From 34-65-8 sp963529855 (lineage in GTDB: Bacteria > Pseudomonadota > Alphaproteobacteria > Sphingomonadales > Sphingomonadaceae), in the NCBI GenBank assembly GCA_963529855.1, contig CAURZK010000002.1, positions 186,001-250,000 of the forward strand: a stretch of 64,000 nucleotides of DNA, in the 5' to 3' direction. The translations under genes were made by a program, and so were the position numbers. Below the pieces are notes generated by a model that saw only the letters and a list, made by a program, of their open reading frames with translations, was not told the DNA's origin and ran no database searches. Positions 45,963 to 53,497 of the stretch are shown here, in pieces (position 1 is the first letter of the stretch; each line of letters opens with the position of its first letter).

Positions 45963-46726
45963 AGGTCATCATCCTGGGATCGGGTACATCCACCGGGGTT
46001 CCGCGGATCGGCGGCGATTGGGGTGCTTGCGACCCGGCCGAACCGCGCAATCGCCGGACGCGTGTTTCGATCCTGGTGGAAAGCGAGGAGGGCAAACGCC
46101 TGCTCGTCGATACGTCCACCGATCTCAGGCAGCAGCTTCTGGTCAATGATATCGAGGCAGTCGATGCGGTCTTCTGGACCCATGATCACGCCGATCATTG
46201 CCACGGCATCGATGACCTTAGGGTCATGCGGTATGGCCGCAATGCACCGCTGCCGGGTTATGGTTCGACCGAAACCGTTCGTCGGCTGCGTCAACGGTTC
46301 GACTACGTGTTTGCAGGCCAGCACGGATACCCCACCATTGTCAGCCTGGACACGCTGGAACGGGTGAGGATCTGTGCCGGTTTTTCAGTAAAGTCCTGCC
46401 AGATGCCGCATGGACCAACGGAATCCACGGCATTCCGTTTCGAAAGTGGTGGTAAGTCGGTGGTTTATGCGACGGACTTCAGCGAAATTACAGGTACGAT
46501 GCTGACGCTGTTCCGCGATGTAGACATACTGGTGACCGATTGCCTCCGGCGCGAGGCGCATCCCACGCATGCCAATCTCGAAATGGCCATCGATCTGGCA
46601 CGGCGTACGCGCGCCGGGACGACCATTCTGACCCATTTGGACAAGAGCATGGATTACGCGTCAGTTTCGGCAGAAGTGCCGAGCGGCGTCTTGGTCGGCT
46701 ATGACGGAATGGTGATCAAGGCATGA
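45959..46726 (+). CDS. MBL-fold metallohydrolase (PhnP-like)
   Basis: This is a cytosolic metallo-beta-lactamase-fold hydrolase of 255 residues. The first metal motif is WTHDHADHCHGIDDLR, and others are CQMPHGPTESTAFRF, ATDFSEI, and ILTHLDKSMDY. The N terminus VIILGSGTSTGVPRIGGDWGACDPAEPRNRRTR is typical of the PhnP/RNase Z-like group that cleaves cyclic phosphodiesters, though its natural substrate here is unknown. It starts at GTG 45959 within tatD's stop and is followed by a coupled 56-residue gene. Confidence 0.88.
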   Translation: MKVIILGSGTSTGVPRIGGDWGACDPAEPRNRRTRVSILVESEEGKRLLVDTSTDLRQQLLVNDIEAVDAVFWTHDHADHCHGIDDLRVMRYGRNAPLPGYGSTETVRRLRQRFDYVFAGQHGYPTIVSLDTLERVRICAGFSVKSCQMPHGPTESTAFRFESGGKSVVYATDFSEITGTMLTLFRDVDILVTDCLRREAHPTHANLEMAIDLARRTRAGTTILTHLDKSMDYASVSAEVPSGVLVGYDGMVIKA

Positions 46727-46893
46727 GCGAGAGCGCCATCGTTCAGATCGTTGCGCTGGTTGCATGGCTGGTGCTTGCCGTTGCCGCTTATGCCTCGCTG
46801 CGTCTCGAATGGAAAACCACCATTCGATATCTTCTGATCTGGGGCACGATTTTCGCGGGCACAGCGCTGATCATGAGTTTGGCGATGGGGTAG
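46723..46893 (+). CDS. 56-residue membrane protein coupled to the MBL gene
   Basis: The ATG at 46723 overlaps the MBL hydrolase stop (ATGA), and the frame closes at TAG 46891. The peptide has two hydrophobic segments (about residues 6-24 and 36-54) separated by RLEWKTTIRY. I recognise no family. The coupling and compact two-helix plan suggest a real small inner-membrane protein. Confidence 0.6.
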   Translation: MSESAIVQIVALVAWLVLAVAAYASLRLEWKTTIRYLLIWGTIFAGTALIMSLAMG

Positions 46894-46921
46894 CTCCCGT
46901 GCAAACCCCATCCGATTTAAC

Positions 46922-46935
46922 ATAATATATATTAT
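46922..46935. promoter_or_regulatory. AT-rich perfect palindrome upstream of mazG
   Basis: ATAATATATATTAT is a 14-bp perfect palindrome in an otherwise GC-rich gap of 106 nt before mazG (start 47000). It could hold a -10 element or be a regulator site. Confidence 0.45.
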
Positions 46936-46999
46936 CACTCTGGGCAGGCGCCACGTTCCCCGATCCCTGCATTCCAGCCTAACCGATCCAAGGACCGTT

Positions 47000-47770
47000 A
47001 TGCCATTCAGCATCGACCGCTTGCTTCAGATTTTGCGCACGTTGCGCGACCCAGACGTCGGCTGCGAATGGGATCGCGCACAACGTTTTGAAACGATCGT
47101 TCCGCATACCATCGAAGAAGCTTACGAGGTCGCCGACGCGGTCGCCCGCGGTGACATCGGTGATATTCGCGACGAACTCGGCGACCTGCTGTTCCAGGTG
47201 GTATTCCAGGCGCGCATTGCCGAAGAAGCCGGCTTGTTCGATTTTGACGCCGTGGCTGCGGCGATCGCTGACAAACTGGAAGCGCGGCATCCCCACATCT
47301 TCGGCGATGCGATGGCGAGCGAACCGATGCGCGAAGAGCGCTGGGAAACCATCAAGGCTGCGGAGCGCGACGCCAAAGGCGCGACCAGTGCGCTCGACGG
47401 GGTCGCGCTTGCACTCCCAGCGTTGATGCGCGCGGAAAAACTGCAAAAGCGCGCCGCACGGACGGGGTTCGATTGGCCTGATCCGGATGGCCCGGCTGAC
47501 AAGCTGCTGGAAGAGATGCGCGAGCTGGCTGAAGCATCGCCGGATCAGCGCGAGGAAGAAGCTGGCGATCTGCTATTTGCGGCCGTCAATCTGGTACGTG
47601 CCTATGGCATTGCTCCGGAAACGGCACTGCGATCGGCCAATGCAAAGTTCGAGCGACGCTTTCGCGCGATGGAAGATATTGCGGGTGCCGACTTTTCTTC
47701 GCTCAGTCTCGAAGAGCAGGAGAAACTTTGGCAGTGCATCAAATTGGCGGAAGGCAAGGCTGCGGCCTAA
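47000..47770 (+). CDS. mazG: Nucleoside triphosphate pyrophosphohydrolase MazG
   Basis: MazG hydrolyses NTPs and dNTPs to monophosphates. Two MazG domains are visible, each with the EExxE metal motif: CEWDRAQRFETIVPHTIEEAYEVADAVARGDIGDIRDELGDLLFQVVF and a second around LLEEMRELAEASPDQREEEAGDLLFAAVNLVRAYG. Length 256 aa is normal. AAGGACC precedes ATG 47000. It is convergent with hflX; the two stop codons overlap by three bases. Confidence 0.95.
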   Translation: MPFSIDRLLQILRTLRDPDVGCEWDRAQRFETIVPHTIEEAYEVADAVARGDIGDIRDELGDLLFQVVFQARIAEEAGLFDFDAVAAAIADKLEARHPHIFGDAMASEPMREERWETIKAAERDAKGATSALDGVALALPALMRAEKLQKRAARTGFDWPDPDGPADKLLEEMRELAEASPDQREEEAGDLLFAAVNLVRAYGIAPETALRSANAKFERRFRAMEDIAGADFSSLSLEEQEKLWQCIKLAEGKAAA

Positions 47771-49098
47771 AGTGACTGAAACCGTCCGAATTCCTTGGGC
47801 GTCAGACGTACTGTAACCACCACGCCGGGCTGCCCATCGACCGGTTGCTGCGCCTCGTCCATAACCTGGCCGTGCTGATGCAGCCATGAAAGCCGCCGCC
47901 CGTCGCCGCTGGGCACGGCAATCTGGTACTGCCGCGCGCCCGAGGTCAGCAGTGCGTCGGCGCGGGCCAGCAAGGCGTCCACACCCTCCCCACTTCCTGC
48001 CGAGACAAGAATGGTGTTGGGATCGCCGCTACTGATGTCCTGAAGGTCCGCCAGTCTGTCGGCATCGAGCAGGTCGATCTTGTTCCATGCCTCGATGATC
48101 GGGATAGTGCTGCCCTCGCCCTCGCCCTCGCCCTCGTTTTCAACGATTCCCAGATCGGCAAGAATTTCAAGCACCTGGGATTTTTGGGCCTGTGCCGCTT
48201 CGCTCGCGATGTCGCGAACATGGACGATGACATCGGCCCCCGTCACCTCTTCAAGAGTGGCCCGGAACGCGGCAACCAGCTGCGTTGGCAAGTCAGAAAT
48301 GAACCCGACCGTATCGGACAGGATTGCCTTTTCCACCCCCGGCAGGCGGATCGCCCGCATGGTCGGGTCGAGCGTGGCGAACAGCAAATCCTCCGCCATG
48401 ACGTCAGCGCCTGTCAAGCGATTGAACAGGGTGGACTTTCCAGCGTTCGTATAACCGACCAGCGCGATGACCGGCCATGGTGCGCGACCCCGGCGCTGGC
48501 GATGCAAGGCACGCGTGCGGCGCACCTGTTCCAGTTCCTTGCGCAGGCGGCCCATGCGCTGGCGGATCATCCGGCGGTCAGCTTCGATCTGCGTTTCGCC
48601 CGGGCCGCCTAGAAAGCCGAAGCCGCCCCGCTGCCGTTCCAGGTGGGTCCAGCTGCGCACCAGCCGACTTTGCTGATAGTCGAGATGAGCCAGCTCGACC
48701 TGCAATCGGCCTTCCGCCGTGGCGGCACGTTCACCAAATATTTCGAGGATCAGGCCCGTCCGATCGATCACCTTTCGCTTGAGCGTTTCCTCGAGATTGC
48801 GCTGCTGAATGGGGCTCAGCGCTCCATCGATGACGACCAGTTCGGCCTGTTCCTGCTCACACTTGGTGGCGATGCTCTCGACCTGACCTGAACCGAACAG
48901 GGTGCCGGGCCGCACTTGCCGCACGGGCAGCACGAAAGCGTCCGCGACGACGATGCCAATAGCCAGAGCCAGGCCGCACGCCTCCTCCAGCCGCGCCTCC
49001 GCCTCGAGGTCGTGCCTGATGCCGCGAATGTCGGGGCAAACGACGATCGCCCGCGCGCCGCGCGAGACTTCGCCAAGCAGATCGTCGTCGAAACTCAG
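47767..49098 (-). CDS. hflX: Ribosome-associated GTPase HflX, probable CTG start
   Basis: HflX is a GTPase that splits stalled 70S ribosomes. G1 is LVGYTNAGKSTLFNRL, G3 is SDTVGFI, and G4 is NKID. The N-terminal domain includes FLGGPGETQIEADRR and LRKELEQVRR. The first conventional start in frame is GTG 48933, which would drop about 55 conserved residues (ARAIVVCPDIRG, ARLEEACGLALAIG). No ATG, GTG or TTG precedes that region until the in-frame CTG at 49098-49096, which overlaps the hfq stop as CTGA and gives SFDDDLLGEVSRG. Length 443 aa. The GEGEGEGE insert is encoded by a hexanucleotide repeat. Confidence 0.85.
   Translation of the reverse strand: MSFDDDLLGEVSRGARAIVVCPDIRGIRHDLEAEARLEEACGLALAIGIVVADAFVLPVRQVRPGTLFGSGQVESIATKCEQEQAELVVIDGALSPIQQRNLEETLKRKVIDRTGLILEIFGERAATAEGRLQVELAHLDYQQSRLVRSWTHLERQRGGFGFLGGPGETQIEADRRMIRQRMGRLRKELEQVRRTRALHRQRRGRAPWPVIALVGYTNAGKSTLFNRLTGADVMAEDLLFATLDPTMRAIRLPGVEKAILSDTVGFISDLPTQLVAAFRATLEEVTGADVIVHVRDIASEAAQAQKSQVLEILADLGIVENEGEGEGEGSTIPIIEAWNKIDLLDADRLADLQDISSGDPNTILVSAGSGEGVDALLARADALLTSGARQYQIAVPSGDGRRLSWLHQHGQVMDEAQQPVDGQPGVVVTVRLTPKEFGRFQSL
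48113..48136 (-). repeat. In-frame hexanucleotide repeat within hflX
   Basis: Four exact CCCTCG copies (plus-strand reading) encode the alternating Glu-Gly run between G3 and G4 of HflX. Gain or loss of a unit would add or remove two residues without a frameshift. Confidence 0.8.
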
Positions 49099-49640
49099 TC
49101 TTCTTCGCCTTCCCAGTCGTCGCTCAGATCCACATGGGTCGCCGGTTGTATGGTCGATACAGCATGCTTGTAGGCGAGTTGCACAAAGCCATCACGCTCC
49201 AGCAGGGTGCAGAACAGGTCATATGCGGCGATGCGGCCCTGCAGCATCACGCCGTTGACTAGGAACATCGTCACCTGCGCTTCTGCATCCTTGACCCGCG
49301 ACAGGAAAACATCCTGCAGCAGGCGCTGTTTACGATTGCTGTCCTGGCTCGAAAACTGGCCCGCATCGATAGGCTGGCCGGGCATGATCGTTGAAATCGC
49401 GTGCTTGTAGACAAGCTGCGACTGCCCATCCCGGCGCAGCAGGATCGAAAAATTGTCGAACCATGTCACAATGCCCTGAAGCTTGACGCCCTTGACCAGG
49501 AACATGGTTACCGGCGCCTTGTTCTTGCGCAGCATGTTCAGAAAAGCGTCTTGCAAACTCTGTTGCTTACCTTCGCCCTTGCCGGAAGCGGGCGATGCCG
49601 GTGGGGCTGGTCGAGCAGATAGGGTACGTCCGGTTGCCAT
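49095..49640 (-). CDS. hfq: Tandem-domain RNA chaperone Hfq
   Basis: Hfq normally has one Sm domain and forms hexamers that pair sRNAs with mRNAs. This 181-residue chain has two: residues about 25-87 (SLQDAFLNMLRKNKAPV ... YKHAISTI) and 104-166 (RLLQDVFLSRVKDAEAQV ... YKHAVSTI). Both keep the LQD and YKHA motifs of the proximal face. The second has lost the basic rim patch (LRKNK becomes VKDAE) and the distal-face lysine (VKLQG becomes VMLQG). Such dual Hfq is known in some sphingomonads. ATG 49640 follows GGATACCGAAAG. Coupled to hflX. Confidence 0.93.
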   Translation of the reverse strand: MATGRTLSARPAPPASPASGKGEGKQQSLQDAFLNMLRKNKAPVTMFLVKGVKLQGIVTWFDNFSILLRRDGQSQLVYKHAISTIMPGQPIDAGQFSSQDSNRKQRLLQDVFLSRVKDAEAQVTMFLVNGVMLQGRIAAYDLFCTLLERDGFVQLAYKHAVSTIQPATHVDLSDDWEGEED

Positions 49641-49795
49641 CTTTCGGTATCCTTTTATCTTTTGGCGGTACACGAGGTGGCCCGCAGTCTGGTCGACACA
49701 CGGCCAGCGTGTCCCCGGTTTATGGTCAGGTTATATCCCCATAGTCGCCGCCAACGCAAACGCTTCGAAACGCGGTAGCGTTCCTGACATCAGAG

Positions 49796-51175
49796 CTAGC
49801 GCTCGTCGAAATGCCGTTCATTCATCCCGAGCAGCTTCAATTTGCGGTGCAAGGCAGAACGCTCCATTCCGATAAAGCTGGCTGTCTTCGAAATATTGCC
49901 GGAAAACCGGCGGATCTGCACTGTCAGGTATTCGCGCTCGAAATTCTCGCGGGCTTCTCGCAGCGGCGCACCCATCAGGGCCGAGATGCCCCCTCCCCCG
50001 CCCAGTTTCCCGCCGGTGACCTCGCTCGGCAGCATGTCGGGTTCGATCTCGGTGAGCCGATCTCGCGGGGTCAGGATAATGGTGCGCTCCACCACGTTGC
50101 GCAACTGGCGAACATTTCCTGGCCAATCGTAGGCCTGCAAAGCGGCCATCGCCTCGTCGGAAATCGTCGGTGGCGCAATGCCTTGCTCTGCAGCATAGCG
50201 TGTAAAGAAATGCTCGGCGAGCGCGGGAATGTCGTCCCGCCGTTCTGCCAGCGACGGCACCACGACCGGGACGACGTTGAGCCGATAGAACAAGTCTTCG
50301 CGGAAGCGCTTCTCTTCCATTTCCTTCTGCAAATCGCGCGAGGTGGACGAGACGACCCGAACATCGACGCCGATCTGTCGGTTGCCCCCGACACGAACGA
50401 AACTCTGTTCAGTCAGCACACGCAGTATCCGCGCCTGGGTCGACAGCGGCATGTCGGCTACTTCGTCGAGGTACAGCGTGCCCCCGTCCGCCATTTCGAG
50501 CAGGCCTGGGCGCACCAACTTCCCTTCCGCTTCCTCACCAAACAGCTCCTGTTCGAACCGTTCGGGGGTGATGCGGGCCGAATTGACGATTACGAAAGCG
50601 GATTCGCTGCGCGGGCTCCATGAATGAAGCAGCCGCGCTGCAACCTCCTTGCCGCCGCCCGCAGGGCCTGCGATCAGCACCCTGCTGCCCGTGTTGGCGA
50701 CGCGTTTCAACGTAGCGCGCACTTGGTTGATGGCCGCGGAATTTCCGGTGAATTCCTCGCCATGGGAGAAACCTTGGCGCAGCCGAGTGTTCTCGCGGCG
50801 CAGGCGCTCGGTTTCGGTCGCCCGGTCGACGAGAAGCAACAGGCGTTCTGCCTCAAACGGTTTTTCGATAAATTCCATCGCCCCGCGGCTCACCGCGGCA
50901 ACTGCCGTGTCGATATTGCCATGGCCCGAAAAGATGATGACCGGGAGTTCAGGCTCGCGCTTCTTGATCTCGTCCAGCACTTCCAGCCCGTCCATCGGGC
51001 TGCCGTGGAGCCAGACATCGAGCAGGACCAGGCTCGGGCGCCGTTCGTCCACCGCCCGCAAGGCCGCGTCGCTGTCGCCCGCTGTGCGACACTCATAGCC
51101 CTCGTCACTGAGGACCCCAGAAACGAGTTCACGAATATCGCGCTCGTCGTCCACGATCAGAATGTCCAAAGCCAT
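49796..51175 (-). CDS. ntrX: Response regulator NtrX
   Basis: NtrX is the regulator partner of NtrY. It has a receiver domain (ILIVDDERDIRELV, LLDVWL with the phospho-Asp, IEKPFEAERL), an AAA+ domain with Walker A GPAGGGKE, and a Fis-type HTH (NISKTASFIGMERSALHRKLKLLG). The sigma-54 contact loop GAFTGA is absent, with EEAEGKLVRPG at the site, as in other NtrX proteins, so it may not activate sigma-54. Start ATG 51175 (MALDILIVDDE) is preferred over GTG 51187. Length 459 aa. It is 25 nt after ntrY. Confidence 0.93.
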   Translation of the reverse strand: MALDILIVDDERDIRELVSGVLSDEGYECRTAGDSDAALRAVDERRPSLVLLDVWLHGSPMDGLEVLDEIKKREPELPVIIFSGHGNIDTAVAAVSRGAMEFIEKPFEAERLLLLVDRATETERLRRENTRLRQGFSHGEEFTGNSAAINQVRATLKRVANTGSRVLIAGPAGGGKEVAARLLHSWSPRSESAFVIVNSARITPERFEQELFGEEAEGKLVRPGLLEMADGGTLYLDEVADMPLSTQARILRVLTEQSFVRVGGNRQIGVDVRVVSSTSRDLQKEMEEKRFREDLFYRLNVVPVVVPSLAERRDDIPALAEHFFTRYAAEQGIAPPTISDEAMAALQAYDWPGNVRQLRNVVERTIILTPRDRLTEIEPDMLPSEVTGGKLGGGGGISALMGAPLREARENFEREYLTVQIRRFSGNISKTASFIGMERSALHRKLKLLGMNERHFDER

Positions 51176-51200
51176 CAGTTTGCGCACTCCGTTCTGGTTA

Positions 51201-53420
51201 TCATTCGGCAGCTTCCTTCACGCGGTGCATAGGCTCGCGCGAGAACCGCAGTGTGACGCGCGATCCTCCCCCCGGTGCACCGCTGAAGCCCATCTCCCCC
51301 CCGTGTTCCTCGACGATCTTCTTGACGATCGCTAGCCCCAGTCCCGTCCCTTTTTCTCGCGTCGTGACGTAGGGTTCGACGATCCGGTCGCGGTCCTGCG
51401 GCAGGCCGATCCCGTTATCTTCCACGGTTATCGTCACATCGTTCGAATTCGCCGACATGCTGATCGCGATGCGCCCGCGATAATCGGGTTCGGCGGTCTT
51501 GGCCCGGGCCTCGATCGCTTCGACAGCGTTCTTGAGCACGTTCGTCATGGCCTGACCGACCTGATGGCGGTCGCAGCTGGCCGTGGCGGGTTCATCGTCC
51601 GTGCTGGTCAGGGAAAAGTCGATCTGCGGATGCGCCACTTCCTGCAGAAACAGCGCCTGCCGAACCAGATCCAGCACGTCTTCCTGGCGGAACACAGGCT
51701 TGGGCAACCGTGCGAAGGATGAGAATTCGTCGACCATCTTCCTGAGGTCGCCGACCTGACGCACGATGGTATTGGTCAACTCGTCGAACAGTTCACCATC
51801 AATTTCGATCTGCCTGCGATAGCGCCGCTTGAGCCGTTCAGTCGCAAGTTGGATCGGCGTCAACGGATTCTTGATTTCGTGCGCAATCCGGCGCGCAACG
51901 TCGGACCATGCCGCCTGACGCTGATCGAGAAGCTGACGGGTTATGTCCTCGAACGTGATGACCTTGCCATCGCTCATGTCTGCAATCTTGACGGCCAGCG
52001 TCAGCAGCTCCCGGTCGCGGCTGTGAGTGACGATCCCGGTAGCAAGCCCTGCTTCCACAAGAGCGCTGATCTGCGGTGCCAGTGTGGACAGCGCGATGCC
52101 GGTACCCGAAGCGTGATCGCTGCCCTGCAGCAGCTTTTGCGCAGGCCCGTTCATCAGGATGATCACACCGTCTGCGTCGACCGACAGCACCCCGGCCGAA
52201 ACCGATTCCAGCACTGTTTCCATAAACGCGCGGCGCTGGTCCAGCTGGCGATTTGCGCCGACCAGCGCGTCGGTCTGGCGCTCGATCTGCGCTGTCATCC
52301 GATTGAACGCGCGGTTGAGCAGGCCGATTTCGTCGGCACCCGTCCGGCCCTCCACTCGCATGGCGAAATTGCCTGCGCCGACCTTGCGAGCGGCAAGCAC
52401 CAGATCGGTTAGCGGTTCCACCTGCCGGTCCGCAAATCGCAAAGCGAACCAGACCGCAATGCCGAGCAAAGCAAGCGAGACGAAAAACAGCGCCAGGTTA
52501 AACCGCAATTGCAGAGCGCGTGCCCGGTTCGTCAGCGTATCGTAATTGAGCGCGATCGACTGCGCGCGCTCCCACGAATTGTAGGAACTCGCCTCGGAAT
52601 TGCGCACGGTGTACAGGAATACGCCGTTTTCGAGATCAATCGGCGCAATGGCCTGAAGCCGGGCGTTTCGCGCCTCGGCAACCACGCGCTCGCCCGACTT
52701 GAGGCGCTTCAATTGGGCGGTACCGAACGTGCCGGGCTCACTTCCCGCGGTGATGTTGTAGGTTGCGACCGTGCGCAGTGATCCGTCGGTTTCCTGCAGA
52801 ATGGCGGTCTCGTTGAGGTCGCGCGCCTGCATCTGATAATCGACGAATTCGACGAATTCGGCGTCGGTGAAGGCGACTTCGTCGGCGTTTTGGAAATAGA
52901 ACCGCAGATCGCTGGCCATCGTAGTGGTCTCTTCGCTGACCTCCACGTGGTTCTGCTCGTAATATTCGCGCGCCAGTTCGTTCGCATTGCGCATCAACCC
53001 GCGAGACTGATCGGAAAACCAGAAGTCGACGCCCGATTGAAACAGGAACGCGGCGAAAGCCGCCACCAGCAGCGTTGGCACCGCTGCGACAAGGGAGAAG
53101 AAGAACACCAATCGGACATGGAGCCGGGCCGTGCTGCCTGCCGCGCGCCTTATCGCCATGCGGCGGCCGAACAGCACCATCACGGTCATTGCCGGAATCA
53201 GGGTACCGATCAGCAGCGACGCAACCTGCGCTGAAGGAAGCAGCTGGCCCTCGGGCGGCGCCGCAGTGAACGCAATCCAGGTGGTCGCCACCATCAGAGC
53301 GAACGTCAATGCGGCGACGATCTCGAGCCAGAAGAAGAAGTTCGCGCGCCGCGACGCGACCATGAGCCGGCGCCAGATGCGCGGGCTGCGTCGCGTGGCA
53401 GGTGTGAGCGCGGTGGCCAT
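51201..53420 (-). CDS. ntrY: Sensor histidine kinase NtrY
   Basis: The inner-membrane kinase has N-terminal TM helices (about residues 28-50, 62-80, 98-120) and a TM near 290-310 flanking a periplasmic region. A HAMP domain follows (FADRQVEPLTDLVLAARKVGAGNFAMRV), then a PAS region, the H-box ARRIAHEIKNPLTPIQLATERL, and a CA domain with DNGIGLP and GTGLGLAIVKKIVEEHGG. Length 739 aa from ATG 53420. It is paired with ntrX downstream. Confidence 0.94.
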   Translation of the reverse strand: MATALTPATRRSPRIWRRLMVASRRANFFFWLEIVAALTFALMVATTWIAFTAAPPEGQLLPSAQVASLLIGTLIPAMTVMVLFGRRMAIRRAAGSTARLHVRLVFFFSLVAAVPTLLVAAFAAFLFQSGVDFWFSDQSRGLMRNANELAREYYEQNHVEVSEETTTMASDLRFYFQNADEVAFTDAEFVEFVDYQMQARDLNETAILQETDGSLRTVATYNITAGSEPGTFGTAQLKRLKSGERVVAEARNARLQAIAPIDLENGVFLYTVRNSEASSYNSWERAQSIALNYDTLTNRARALQLRFNLALFFVSLALLGIAVWFALRFADRQVEPLTDLVLAARKVGAGNFAMRVEGRTGADEIGLLNRAFNRMTAQIERQTDALVGANRQLDQRRAFMETVLESVSAGVLSVDADGVIILMNGPAQKLLQGSDHASGTGIALSTLAPQISALVEAGLATGIVTHSRDRELLTLAVKIADMSDGKVITFEDITRQLLDQRQAAWSDVARRIAHEIKNPLTPIQLATERLKRRYRRQIEIDGELFDELTNTIVRQVGDLRKMVDEFSSFARLPKPVFRQEDVLDLVRQALFLQEVAHPQIDFSLTSTDDEPATASCDRHQVGQAMTNVLKNAVEAIEARAKTAEPDYRGRIAISMSANSNDVTITVEDNGIGLPQDRDRIVEPYVTTREKGTGLGLAIVKKIVEEHGGEMGFSGAPGGGSRVTLRFSREPMHRVKEAAE

Positions 53421-53444
53421 CGTTGCCCCGTTACAACGACGGTG

Positions 53445-53458
53445 TTGCATTTTTGCAA
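53445..53458. promoter_or_regulatory. TTGCA-N4-TGCAA palindrome upstream of ntrY
   Basis: TTGCA and TGCAA are perfect inverted repeats around TTTT, 25 nt ahead of the ntrY ATG. It may be a regulator site for ntrYX. It resembles both the TGCA boxes before phaR and half of an NtrC site (TGCAC-type), but neither match is firm. Confidence 0.45.
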
Positions 53459-53497
53459 GAGGTATTTCGCCGGACCGCCTTCGGCAGACGTCGAAAG

